A stretch of DNA of 64,000 nucleotides from Acanthosoma haemorrhoidale. Lineage: Eukaryota; Arthropoda; Insecta; Hemiptera; Acanthosomatidae. A program made the position numbers and the translations under genes. Positions 28,372 through 40,600 of this stretch are shown piece by piece. Position 1 is the stretch's first letter, and each line of letters begins with the position of its first letter. The notes under the pieces are model-generated. The model did not search any database, had not been told where the DNA came from, and saw only the letters and a list, made by a program, of their open reading frames with translations. The DNA lies in NCBI GenBank assembly GCA_930367205.1, contig OV884011.1:38763754-38827753 (forward strand). Reading direction: 5' to 3'.

Positions 28372-31300
28372 ATGGAAGATTACGAAAAAGACAATAAAAG
28401 TGATAAGTGTGTTTCAGTAGAATTTAGATTGGCCAGCGATAGGATTAGTTTGCTTACACCCTGTGAGCATCCTGAGTTGTATACTCCTGGGCAAGATATT
28501 GGTCCAGAAACTGGCCTTTTGAGGTATAAAATTTCCTCCAACTATCAAACGTTTACAATAGCTTAAATAGGATAGAACCATGGTTCAACCCAAGATCTCC
28601 CAATCTCTGGCCGGGTTCTCTTCCTATTAAGCTATTCCTGGACAAACACTAGCCTAGCAAATATCAATCTCAAGCTATGATGTTCAGTAGGTTAATGTTT
28701 GTGCAGGGATATCTCAGAGGAACATCCAGAGATCGGGAGGTCATGAGTTCAAACCCTGGCCTGTCATTTGTATTTTGGATATTAATTATTGAGGGAGTAG
28801 TATTACATTCCAGAATTGGTAATTAATCATCTAATAATATTGGACTCTGTGCATTAACAAAAAATGAAAATAGACCAACAACATGATGACTAACTAACAC
28901 ATAAATTTAATGTTTCGTAAAATCAAGTAAGGACACACTGTCCGAGGTCCAGAAGTGAATAAATGTAGTGTAAGTGAATAAAAGGGTGTATGATCTGATT
29001 AAGTTCTAGGAAAGTAATGTTGATGAATAGACATATTGTATGAATTGTTGGACTGAAATGATTAAGGAATGGAGCTGGGAGGTCTGATTCATCAATCAAA
29101 GAAGGCATATGTATTGTGCATAGGGCTTATACAGGTGGTATATTATGAGGTTTGATGGCTGGTTTGAATTGGAGAAGGTTGTAAAAGTTGGTTGTAAGGC
29201 ACTTTAACCAAGCATCGAGTTCCTCAGAGAAGCCACTATACACCACATAGTCAAATTGTGAGAGGACTAAGAGTGAAGTCTTAATTTGAGAGATGATATG
29301 AATGGTTGGACAGTTTATGATTTTTTCTGGTGTGGAAAATTAAACTTGTGGATTAATATTGGACAGTCTCTCTGACTGTCTTAAAATAACTCAAGACAAA
29401 TGATTTTGAGCATTCATTAAAAAATGGTTTTCTCTCTAAAAATTAAATATTTATATTTCCACACTTCATAGACCATAAATACATTTAGTTTATAATTTTA
29501 TTCAGATACCCAACAAGCACCTGTCGACTTTAAATTCTGCCTCCAGGTTCTTTGCAAAACACAGCTCGTGTAAAAGAAAAACGTTCACTATTGCAGTAAA
29601 ATTGCAGCAAGAACAGTAACTGTAGTTACAGAAACCCTCATAGTTAATAGATAAATATGTATGTGAATTACATACAAGTATGCAATGGATTTCATCCAAA
29701 CATTTTTGCAAGAGTTATGCTACATTTATGAAATTTGCCAAAAGTTTTCGATACTTTTGAATTACTTATATTTTTAGAGAAGCATTGATTTTTTGAAACC
29801 CATAAACCAATATGTTTTCACCCCTTCGTAAGTTTCTCTGGCTTGTGAGCCTACCGTTTTTGCTAGATACATGAAATATGACATGGAGGTACCATATGAT
29901 GCTGGGTAGACATGAAAAATATAACCATCTCTATGTATAAACATGGTCAAGTGCCATTGATTGGAGCAACCTGATGAATAATAATAACGAGGGTCATTCA
30001 TTAAACAATTGCTTCTAATTCAAAAATAAATATTTTTACCCATCATATTAAGTATGGTATCCCCGTGAAGTATGAAAAAAAAGAAAAAAAGTATGGTATC
30101 AAATTAAAGATATCAGCAACCTGATTAGTAATGTGCTGGGACTTTAGTTGAATAAAATTATAAAAAGTCATTAAAATCAATTTTATTGACTAAACAAAAC
30201 GGTTAATTGTAGAATGCATCTTGAATTTATTTGTTTTTATTGTCATGATTTGTTATTTTTACAATATATGAAATCTAAGGTATAGAAGTATTACCATTCC
30301 AAAGATAATGATAACCTTGGATTTGGTCACAAATGTACACTTATGTATAGATATATGCAAATTTTCCTTTAAAATAAGTCATGTATATCGTTAAGTCGAT
30401 ATTTTTGGGCACGTGTCATCTTAGATGCCCTCAATTACTATAGCACGTGTGTGAAATTTTTCCACATACATTAAAATTAACCGCATAACACCAACATATA
30501 AGGTATTTCCCCCATTCATTAAAATTTTCTTTGATATAGAGATGATTATGATTTATATTTCATATTTTTTTTTTTCTGAAAGAGGCCATGGAACTTACCA
30601 AGATAATGGGCGCATAAAAGCTTCGTCAGCTGGCATTCTAGAACATGTCAACAAACTTATTATGGTGCGACCCTTAAAATCGCGATATAACGGAGAAATA
30701 GGAGATGTTGTGATCGGCAGGATAACCGAAATTCAGCAAAAGCGATGGAGAGTGGACGCTAATGCGAGAATGGATGCTGTGTTATTGCTGTCTTCTGTTA
30801 ATTTACCTGGCGGAGAATTGGTAACTATATCAATAATTTCCCTCCTACTAAATAAAAACAACAGATATTTAAATGAATTCCTATCAAGTTTTCAGTTTTG
30901 ACAATTTTCATCAAATTTTATTAATGAAATTAAAAAAACAATTTAATCATACCTTTATTATTTAATGTTGTTATAATTAGTTAGTTATTTTACTAATTAA
31001 AAATCAAAGTTGTTAGTCTTTGTAAACAAAAAGTAAGTTAGTTTATTTTTTGTTTCAATAGAGAAGGCGATCTGTAGAGGACGAACGGATGATGAGGCAA
31101 TATCTGTCCGAAGGAGATCTCATAAGTGCTGAAGTACAGAACGTCTTTTCAGAAGGCACTCTGTCACTACACACAAGGAACTTGAAATATGGAAAGGTAT
31201 GCTATACTCATTCATTTTAGTCCACAAAACTTATTTATTGTAAAATTCCTAAGAAAAATAGGTACCACAATAGTACATGGAACCTATGTGTTAGGTATTA

Positions 31301-34300
31301 GGCACTGTTATGCCAAATGTTACTTGACTACATCTAATCATTTTCAATTGCTATAAAAAAGCCATCTTTGTTATCAATTATGCCCATAGAGACGATCAAA
31401 GTGTCATCTAGTACACTGAAGTGACTAGTTAAAAAGGTATAAACTGACTTAAGTTTACATGAGGCCATTCAACTTAATTAAGTGCTCCTTCAGGTTAATT
31501 TTTTTTTTAAATTAGGTAAGCATATCAACCTATTACATGAAAAGTTTTCTTTAGCTATTAGACATGTGTGTTTTTGATTCACTTTATTAGTAAATGTAAG
31601 GATGCAAGAAATCGGTTGCACTTACTCTTGTAAAATTTAAAACCAAAGAATCACATTGTCATGTCCTTAGTAAGACTTTGCTCAGTCAATATTATCCTGA
31701 GGTTTGTGAAATTGTAGCTGAAGAGATTGGTATTGGCTAGGCTCATACTTGACACGAGGATACTTGACAGTGGTCAGTTACACAAGGGCTAACTATTGAC
31801 CAGCAATCAGCTGTTTTTACGTTGTGACATTTATTTTCTGCTTTACTGATTATAGTGTTGCTTCAAGTAAACTTGTGACTGAAATTCAGATGTGTGTGCT
31901 TACATGATTGATGGGAAACCTGCTTTATTAAGGGGAACTTAAAAATGAGTGCAATTTGCAAGCGTAGCGGTGTAAGTTTCATAAGTAGGCCTATAATTAT
32001 TCAAAGGAATAAAATAATCGTTGCCTCTATAAATAAATTTACAAAGATCATAATCACTGTATTAATATTTATTCCTGTAACCATTGTTTTAGTTTGTAAC
32101 CGGCAGTCAATATAGTAAGTACCGTTTATTTTATTGATTATTATTAGTGGTGTTATATAATCCCTCTTATTGAATTTCAGTAAAACCTTATTTTCAATTG
32201 AGTAAAGCAGAAAATAAATGTCACAACATAACAACAGCTAATTGCTGGTCAATAGATAGCCCTTGTGCAACTGACCACTGTTGGTAAAAATATCAAGTTC
32301 AAATATATGAACAAGTATACCTCATCCAACAATGGTTGAATCATTTTCTTCTGATTTCCTAAAATATGTGTAACCACTTTAAACATTTCTTAATAAAAAT
32401 GTGATTTATGAAAAATCTAGACATGGTAGAAAAAAAAGGCACCTGATCTGAATTTAGCATTATTACTGTAAGAATACCCATGATATCTGTTCTATGCTAA
32501 TGCTGCATCTATCTCTATATCTCGCATCTGTCTGTTGTGCCACCTATTGCATCCTGAAATTAATTGAGTTCAACAGGAAATCCCTGCTTGATAGAAAAAA
32601 GGTTTAAAGAATTCAGGTTGAAAAATTCTGTAACAAAAGTTGGCGATTGTAAATATACTGTAGTAAAAACCATGCTAACGGCAGTTTATATCTGTCATGT
32701 TACATTTTTATTTAGGTTTTGTATAGGTTGAATTTCTGGTTAGGAAATAATAAAAAAAAAATTATTAATCTTTATAGCTTTATTTATTTTTTTCAGTTGT
32801 CTCAAGGTGTACTTGTCACGATACCTTCCCCGTTAGTTAAGAGATCGAAGACACATTTTCATACAATATGTGGCATTAGCTTGATTATTGGAACGAATGG
32901 CTATATTTGGTTATATCCTACTCCTACTGAAGAAGTAGCTGGTGGATTTGCAAGAAATTTGGAATTGGTAAGTGATACATGAAAACATGAAATTGTAGAT
33001 CTGTTTCTTGTTGTTATTTGTTTTCACTTGTTGAATATATCAAAAGATGTTGTAAGCATGTGACCACATTTGTAGTATGGGTACTGGTCTAGAATAGTAC
33101 CCAGGTAACGAATTCAGTATCATATAAAGTAATAATAAATAGACACAAGGTAATAAGTGAAATTTTTACTAAAAACTGTTTTGTTAATGAAATAGTAAAG
33201 AACAGACTAAATAGAAACTTTTTTTTTAAACTAAATATAAACTAAAATAAAGATTACTAGTGAATAATTAAAATAGTAATAATAAATGTATGAGATTAAT
33301 AAATTTATGAAAAGGAAAAGAAATGTCCAACAAGTGGCTAAACAACATTTGAACACCTTAACTAGGCATTACTAGGCATAAAATACATCTGAAATTAACA
33401 CTGTATAGAGTAACTAAACAAGGTGAAAAGGTTAAGTCTTGTTTGTCACTTGATAAAGTGACTTCACAATTGATCAACTAAAGCCGATGTCACACTATCG
33501 ATCAACAATATTTCAATTAAACTATGAATGTATAATGAATATTTCATCACATTCTTCCTTCATCGGTTTTCCATGTGTAATCCTATAGATACTTAGGTGG
33601 GTACCTTATCCTTCCAATACAACTTAGAGCTTCTGAACTTTGCTGAAATTCAGATGGTTCTGATAGAGAATGATCCTTTATTGCAGTTTCCAAATTTGGA
33701 GTCTCAGGAGCTGTTGTAACAAGAGGGTGAATATTATCTTGCTCTTATATATTTGGTTTTGGTACAGTACAATCCTGATAATTCGTAATGCCATGGGACC
33801 GAGGATTTATTACAAATTATCCAGATTTTCGAAATAGTGGGATTACAAATTATTTAGGGTTAAAAAAAGGAAAATTTCAAATTAAGAGGATTATCAGTTT
33901 TATAAAAATTCCATATATGTACAAATCAAAATACAAAACAACTAACTAAAATATGTATGTATTTAGTTATTCTTGCTAAAAAAAATACCTCAAGCAGAAA
34001 AGAAATCAATTATTTTTTTACTCACTGAGGCCTATTGTTGGCATGCTTGATCAATTGCTCTTTCCAGAGCAGAGTCACAATAGCAGAGAAAACATCATCA
34101 TTTACAAGCACACAAACAATTTTGAATAGTGGATTGACTTATATTTCTCCATGTTTTGTCAGTAATGTTCATAGCTGAATGTATTGAGATATTGTGCTCT
34201 TTGAACTCATGGGGAAAGCACACTGAACTGAAGTAAATAAATTCGGTCAATAGGTAAATAAATAGATTCGGAATTTAAAAAATGTAAACAAACATGATTA

Positions 34301-37300
34301 AGAGATTTGAACAGTGGTTCGAATTAACGGGATAGTCAACAGAGACATAAATTATAAGATGTTGTAAGTGGTCTTGGGTACGAAAATCATTACGAATTAC
34401 TGAGGGGAGTGAAATGCATTGTTTTTTTTACAAACAACCCTGATTTGCTTTGAGAAGTTCTACTTGAATGACTAAAGGTCTATATTTACTCCCCATTACA
34501 TGACATCTGATCAGTCCTGGTCCTGGTTCAGAAATCCATGAGGGAATTGATTGATGTACCATGAGTTGATCTCCTAAGGTTATTTAATATCCTTTCATGT
34601 GGGGTAGTATTGGTTGAAGTACATAGAAAATATCTGATTGAGTGGAGAGTTTGTTATAAGACTTACTCCCGGTCTTTAATGTCAAAAGAAGTTGAACGTG
34701 AAGCAAGTTGTTTGGTTTTTCAAATTATGCCACTATATCTCTCCACCAGACCATTTCCTTTTGGGTTGTATGCTGTGGTTCTAATCGTAGCTATTCTTTT
34801 CGTTGTTAGGAGATAATTGAGTTCAGCTCACATAAACGAAGCCCCTCTGTTCGAATGAATATATCCCTGTGTGACAAAAAGAGTGAATAGAGTTGTGAGT
34901 TGGGGGATGACATATCATAACAAGGAAACACAAAATGGAAATGAGAGGATTCGTCCACTACTGTGAGTAGAGGACCCTTGAAATCAAGATTCAAGTCTCT
35001 CAAAAGGTGAAGTGGGGTGGACAAGGGTGCCCTCATTCCTGATGAATTGTGTTTCAGATCGACACAATCCTGACAATCCTGTAGTTGTTCTATGGATTTT
35101 ATCGATTGAGAAGGTCTTTGCTCCAAACCCAATGGGCCATTCTGGTGAAATCAGGATGACGGAGATTCTTATGAAGAGTTTGAAGATTCAATGTGGTACA
35201 AGACGCTGCTATCTGTGAAAGTTTATCTGCAACAACGTTCTGCTTTCCTGGGTGATATATTATTTCATAGGTGTAACATGACAGTTTGAGTCTCCAGCTT
35301 ATAGACCACAGGACAGCTCTGTCCGACTCGGGATCATGAACTAGTCCCCTCTTTCTGCACTGACACCAAAGATTTATTGATAAAATAGGAAGGTGGGTGT
35401 TTTCTGTTCTGTGAAGAGGGTAACTTCTGTTTGGTTGTGGTGAAGAAGTTGGCTCAAAAATGTTCTTCTTTGGTTTTTCCCCAAATTGTAATGTTGTCTA
35501 AATGTGGTCCTGTTCCACTGAAAGTCTGGTTTATACTCTCAAGCACCCAGTGTGTTTCCTGTAAAGATCTGGTTTAGTCAACTGAGTTCCTTTTTCTAAA
35601 ACAAACTAACTACCCGCTCTCACCTCACACCTTCTCCTACCAACTATGCCTGGTTTTTTCTGGTCAATCGATCCCTTAACTATCTGTTTTCACCCCTAAG
35701 TTACAAAACTCTATTTATATGCATATATTAAAATAAAATTCTATTGGTCATAAAACACAATTGCAATATTGCTAAGTTATCTTTATATATTCAATAATTT
35801 ATTCCATGTGAAAACAATCAAACTTACAACTTATTATTCATAATCTCAAGGTAGGTTCTTGACAATCAAACATAATTAAAAATTATACTAATTAATATAC
35901 TTTTTGACATTTAATTTGGTTTGCTCTAGTTTAAACTAAGTAATTCTTGTGTTGATCTAGAAATTCCAAATAATAATGCTGCCTGCTCGGTTTCTTTGAT
36001 ATTGTCCGCATCCTTCATATAAAACTGTCACGTAATTTTTGTACATGTAAGTTATGAGGGCCCTCATGCCTATATCCTTGACTATCCGCAAACTGCAAAA
36101 CACAACATTCCAAAATAGAAAGCACTCCACCATCAGTCCTCAATCTTGCTTCTTAAGCAACTGACTCCAATTCCAACAGCATCTCTCCGTCTCCAGTGTC
36201 GACTGGGCCACACCCATATAAAAAAGAAGTCATTGCCACATCACTTTTCTCCACATTGGTTTGAATTAAACTTTTTTATACAATTATTGACATCCAAAAC
36301 CTCCTTAAATATAACATTAAACTATATATGTATTCTTGATTATCAAGCCAACTATGTAGAATGAAAGACTTCAACAAACTTAATATTACCTTACATTTAT
36401 TAAAACTCATTTATATTCCTTTAGAAAAACAGTTCCCTTTACCTCAGAAAACCAAATGAAATTGTATTTGATTTTCTGTTTTGAGTTGATACATAAAATG
36501 GAGTTCTTTAAGTTTTCAAAAATGGATTTGTGGAATTATGAAAGTAGAATTAGTATTAGTTACTATCATATTAGTGCATTATAACATTACAACTAATTAC
36601 CTTTGTAAGTTACCACCAACTGTCCCCGTGGTAAAGTTGCTTCTGTTGATTTCTAACTGTGGAGAGGATGGTTCGATTTCCAGATCACCCAGGGGTTTTT
36701 CTTGTAGGGCCTGGTTTGGGTTACTCAGCCTCATGAGGATAAATGAGAAGGTACTTGAGTAAAAGATTAGTGAATCCGACTAGGAAGACTAAATTTAAGG
36801 TTGAGAAGCGCAGATCACACTAGCTTCTCACATCTACCAACTATGGCAACAACCCTCGGTGGGCCTACTTCTTCATGAGGTGTTATGGTGCAGATTTATT
36901 TACCTCTCAACCTTTTGTGTATGTTTCAAGGGCTGTTTATGGCTAATTTATTTTTTTATTGATATCTAAACTAAAGTTCCTCAATCAAATGTTTATTTAT
37001 TTAATTTTGATTAGAGAGTGGAATCAAGGGAAAGGGAAGCCATTGCGAGGATGCAGTGTTGTATAGCAGCGCTCATTGAGAGCAGGATGTTGATTTACGA
37101 CACCAGCTTGGTTGCAGCTTTTGAAGTGGCTAGTAAATTTGATGTAAGTTCATTGTTGTATTTTTTTAATTCAAATATATTAATTAGTATGAGTAATTTT
37201 ACAGAGTTCATTATGGAAATTTTATAAACTTGTTGCATTTAATATATTATTTATGTGACACCACATGAGTTTCTTAAATAATTATGAACACCACCTCAGT

Positions 37301-37692
37301 ATTTTAGATATTTCTATATTATTCATTATCTTCATTAATTTGTTCTTAACAATGGGGTTAAAAATCAACACTTTTTTCACAGTTTGTTGTTTTTTCATAT
37401 TCTTGCTGTTATATCCTAAACAAAAAAAAAATGTAGCTCAGGGTGCTGTTGAATACATATTTAGATTGGAATTCAGATTGATTGGATCATTTTCATGATC
37501 GAGATAGATTGAAAGAGCACCTTCAACTTATTTGAAAGTAGAAACTCTAACTTCAGTCTCTGGGAATATCGCACGTAAACGGTAATAATAACAACCTATC
37601 TGTTTTTGTTTTAGGTAAAAGAACTGTTAAAACCAGATGTGAAGTTGGAAATTGTCATGCTCACCCAACATATGATGAATTCCTCTATGTAA
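28372..37692 (+). CDS. EXOSC2: EXOSC2 / Rrp4, RNA exosome cap subunit, complete
   Basis: An S1/KH-domain cap protein of the nine-subunit RNA exosome, which helps thread RNA to the nucleases in nucleus and cytoplasm. Six exons join in frame: 28372-28523, 30583-30820, 31062-31196, 32797-32967, 37015-37143 and 37615-37692. They give 300 residues, close to the 293 of human. Landmarks are RGHGTYQDNGRIKAS, then the S1 region with GDVVIGRITEIQQKRWRVDA and LLLSSVNLPGGEL, then EGDLISAEVQNVFSEG and LHTRNLKYGKLSQGVLV. The KH domain has its GxNG loop, GTNGYIWLYP, at 207-215. The tail contains REREAIARMQCCIAALIESR. Every splice junction keeps phase (first intron phase 2, the rest phase 0). Introns 1, 3 and 4 (2.1, 1.6 and 4.0 kb) are transposon-rich. 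Confidence 0.97.
28576..28643 (-). mobile_element. tRNA-derived SINE head, family B, copy 2 (EXOSC2 intron 1)
   Basis: Read on the minus strand: A-box-like TAGCTTAATAGG (from about 28635) and, after ATTGGGAGATC, the B-box-like GGGTTGAACC (about 28581-28590). Spacing is as in a tRNA gene. The anticodon arm does not fold as a clean tRNA, so this is a SINE head and not a functional tRNA. Confidence 0.5.
28702..28764 (+). mobile_element. tRNA-derived SINE head, family B, copy 3, facing copy 2
   Basis: GCAGGGATATCTCAGAGG (A-box-like) is followed by TCGGGAGGTCATGAGTTC and AAACCC (B-box-like). It lies about 60 bp from copy 2 in the opposite orientation, so the two heads point away from each other. 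The stretch 28800-29800 of this intron shows nothing further. Confidence 0.5.
29815..29990 (-). repeat. Dispersed repeat family G, copy 3 (EXOSC2 intron 1)
   Basis: On the minus strand it contains ggtacctccatgtcatattt, 'catgta', then CAGAGAAACTTACGAAGG and GTGAAAACATA, in the same order as copies 1 and 2. It keeps a 75-codon open frame (30001-29774) including GCSNQWHLTMFIHRDGYIF, whose meaning is unknown. Confidence 0.4.
31768..32280. mobile_element. 513-bp MITE with 80-bp terminal inverted repeats (EXOSC2 intron 3)
   Basis: 31768-31847 is an inverted copy of 32201-32280. Base-by-base comparison gives 75 of 80 identical positions. The ends read CAGTGGTCAGTT...AACTGACCACTG, of the CAGTG type common in hAT elements. 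The internal 353 bp are AT-rich with no transposase frame beyond a chance minus-strand ORF (32234-32001). No convincing target duplication was found, so superfamily assignment is tentative. The MITE structure itself is clear. Confidence 0.85.
33051..33551 (-). mobile_element. Probable LTR of a Ty3/gypsy-like element (repeat family F, copy 1; EXOSC2 intron 4)
   Basis: Parts of this segment recur at 57405-57540 and 63140-63370, and a fragment at 37823-37860 (gaaatagtaaagaacagac). It lies directly beyond the C-terminal end of the gypsy relic on the same (minus) strand, and the border reads GATGAAGGAAGA/ATGTGATGAAAT, a purine tract followed by a TG start. The far end near 33051 would read ..TTACA on the minus strand. 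The LTR identity is inferred from position; the repeat relationship is seen directly. Confidence 0.45.
33560..35580 (-). mobile_element. Ty3/gypsy retrotransposon pol relic (RT, RNase H, integrase), heavily mutated
   Basis: On the minus strand, going from 35580 downward, frames broken by stops show these parts in order: an RT segment resembling the catalytic 'YLDDI..GKT.EEH' block (here with LDN in place of LDD); the end of RNase H (YEIIYHPGKQNVVADKLSQ); an integrase zinc-finger start (LHKNLRHPDFTRMAHWV); the integrase core (LNLDFKGPLLTVVDESSHF, HFVFPCYDMSS); the downstream PSWISEPGPG and LVIQVELLKANQG; and, beyond an inserted element, a C-terminal Arg/Pro tail near 33600. No gag or protease is recognised here. 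It is non-functional, being interrupted by many stops and by a pogo-like insertion at 33765-34400. Confidence 0.8.
33765..34400. mobile_element. pogo/Tigger-like DNA element inserted in the gypsy relic
   Basis: The left end CAGTACAATCCTGATAATTC follows TA at 33763-33764. Just inside are repeated 'attatccagattttcg', 'catgggaccgagg' and 'aaattatttaggg' words typical of Tigger termini. The right end is degenerate (cgaattactgagggga near 34395), so that border is approximate. No transposase frame remains. Confidence 0.6.
36622..36892 (+). mobile_element. tRNA-derived SINE, family A, copy 2 (EXOSC2 intron 4)
   Basis: A-box-like GTGGTAAAGTTGCTTCTG is followed by the B-box-like GATGGTTCGATTTCC. A body follows (CTCATGAGGATAAATGAG; GAATCCGACTAGGAAGAC), then the tail ATCTACCAACTATGGC...TCTTCATGAGG. 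Tail and body resemble the minus-strand SINE at 10861-11091. The neighbouring 35600-36600 is unassigned. Confidence 0.6.
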
Positions 37693-40600
37693 TTGAATGT
37701 AAATTTTGTACTTATAATTTTTTTTTTTACAATGTCGCAATTTTAGTACTCTTGTGTAATAATTGTAAATATATATTTACTTATTAAATATTTTAATTTT
37801 TAATTTAATTGATAAAATTAATAATGAAATAGTAAAGAACAGACAGATCAGGACCTCTTAAGGGTGAATTTAACAAAAAATGCATTTCAACAGAGTCTAA
37901 GTATAAGAAAGACTAAGTTTTTAGGGCACAGGTCATGTGGCTTTGTGACCAGGACTGGCGGGTAAGCTTGATCTCATTATGTAGTAGATTATGGTATACT
38001 TACATGCCAACTGGGATCCTGATGTGTCATTTTTTAAATCTATCACTACAAATACATGTCTATCCTTCTCTCTTATTTTTATTGTTTCAATGGGTAAAAT
38101 ATTGAAATTATTGTTCTTTCCTCTATAAGACGAATAAACAAATGAATTTGATTGTACTCTTTGAGGCTCAACTTTGTTCAAGGTTTCCTTCAAATATAAT
38201 AATTTTTCTATTAACAATTTTTGTTATATACTTCCCTCTATTATTAACATATTTTCATATAATTTATGAAAATTATCAGGTATTCAAGTAGGTTAGGATT
38301 CAAGGAGGTTTTATTTAATTTTTTTATTATTTTCAAGCCTAGTTAAACGCCAATAACAGTACTTTTTGCTAATTGGTTAATCACTTCTGCATTGGTTATT
38401 ATTATTGTGCTAATAATTAAAAATTGAAGTAAACTCATGGCAAACCGTATTCGTGCATTTTAATGCATTAAACACTTTTATTGAGGTTTAAGTGTATGGT
38501 ATTGTGACAAAATTATTTGTCCTAATGTAATAATGTGGCAATTTTAGACTGCATGAATTAAGCTCTTCTAGTTTATTTCTTTCAATGGTCAGTTAATCTT
38601 TCGGTACTTAGGTATAGTAAGGGCTACATCATCAAGGACAGCCATGGCCTTATTAACTAACAATAGAAATGAATACCGTTCATTTAAATAAGATGGATTT
38701 CAATATTATTAACATGATAACAAATACGGTAGCAGTTTGTTTACAAAACGAAAATTGCAGCATGGGTGCCAAGATAATGTGGCTCTATTAATACTTAAGC
38801 ACCAATATTTCTTCATTCGCATCACTCCTAATGGTATGAGATCAGTTTCTGATATTTCTGATCTTTTCTTGCCTTAAGATACAATGATAACTTAAATTAA
38901 TTTTTTTAAATGTAATTATTGATAATAGCACAGATAAATTTAGTTAAGAGGAATAAAAGTGATATAAATATTTCATAATATACATCATTGAATATTTAGA
39001 GTAATGATCTCAGTTTATTTTTAATTTTATTCTGCCTATATGAAGAATTAAATAATATAATGTAAGATTATAATATTTAACTAATTTGGTAAAGAGTTTA
39101 AGGTTGCGAGAGATGAATTTAATTTACTATTAAATCTAAGATACAAAAAATACTCACAAATCAACCACATCTGTATTTTTATGTTAATTTCTGTTTTACA
39201 AGTCGTTAAATTTATAATTGGCCCTAAACCAAAGTTAATACATCTATATCTGTGAATTCCCTTCTTTTTTTTTCATTACCATAGGAAAGTTTTTTTTTTT
39301 TAATATTTGCAAGTAGATCATTAAGATGCTCAATTTATTACACTCTTATATTACTCCTAATATATTTTTCAATTTTACCATGTTAAAACAGTTAAATTGT
39401 TTTGTTTTTTTGTTTATGGTTATTTGTAATTATTTTAAGGAAGAAACTTTATAAGCTTAATTGGTTATAAGTAATGTATTATTTATGTAAATAATGTTAA
39501 GAATTAGACAATTAGAACTTATTATTAACCAAGGTAATGCTCAAATATTTTTCCCTTTGTTGTTATTGGATGGTATTTAAAATCAATCTATGTTTATGTG
39601 GTTAGGCTAAATATAACTAATCATGAAAACAGCTTAAATGAAATAGAATTTAATTTGTTATACTTTCCCATTACACTGAAACACCTGTGGTGAGAAGGAC
39701 TTGTTTTCTATCTTCTCATGCAGATAACCTAATCTCCCCCTTTTTCCATATCTGAATATTTTTCTTATAATTTTTTTAGATATATTTATTAAGGCATTAC
39801 TTGCCTTAATTTTAATGTATAATTTTTTATGAAGGTTCCAATTCATTTACTGCATGTATTTTCCTTTGGATTAATCTTTTTATGTGATTGGTAACATCTT
39901 GAATCAATTTCAGGAATTGATACTTTGAAAAAAAGGAATATGTAATGCCTTAAAAAATATATACAACCTGAGGATATCTAAGGAAGAAAATCTCCAAATA
40001 TCGCCTATATAACAATTTAAATTATTATTGAAGAAACCTGTTTGTTAAAACTAAGAACAAATATTGTGTCTATTAAAACAGTTGAATTAGTTGTTCCTTC
40101 ATTTAAACATTGAGCTCATAAAATTCATTAGTAAATTGGGTTATTTTGTAATTGACTATAGTGTGATAGTTTCCCTTTGAGCAGTCAACATTTTAGTATT
40201 TTATTCAGATTGTGTATTATAGCTTTTAGCTTTAGGCTATCGTAATGGGTGCTACCAATTTCTAATTATTTGTTCATATAGGTATTCGAACCCAGGGTGT
40301 ACAAACCTATGGAGTAGTAATGCTAATTACTACTAAGTAATACATGAGCACTGAGTAAATGATCAATGGATAGGTAGTAAAATATTACAAATACTTTTAG
40401 ATTCAATTCTTTATTTTCTAAAGGAGCATTATAAATAAGGGTTTTCTTATGATTACTGTTCACTCGTTATTTTAATTAAAAATACAAAAATATTTACAAA
40501 AAAAACTTGCATGCTTTACAATGTGAGGCATATACAGAAACTTCTACGCTCCGAAAATAACAACGGTTGTGTTAGAAAAGGATTGATTTAGCTTTACTAA

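Noticed and set aside
28576..28764. Functional tRNA genes
   Set aside because: A and B boxes are present, but acceptor, anticodon and T arms do not pair properly, and related copies occur elsewhere; these are SINE heads.
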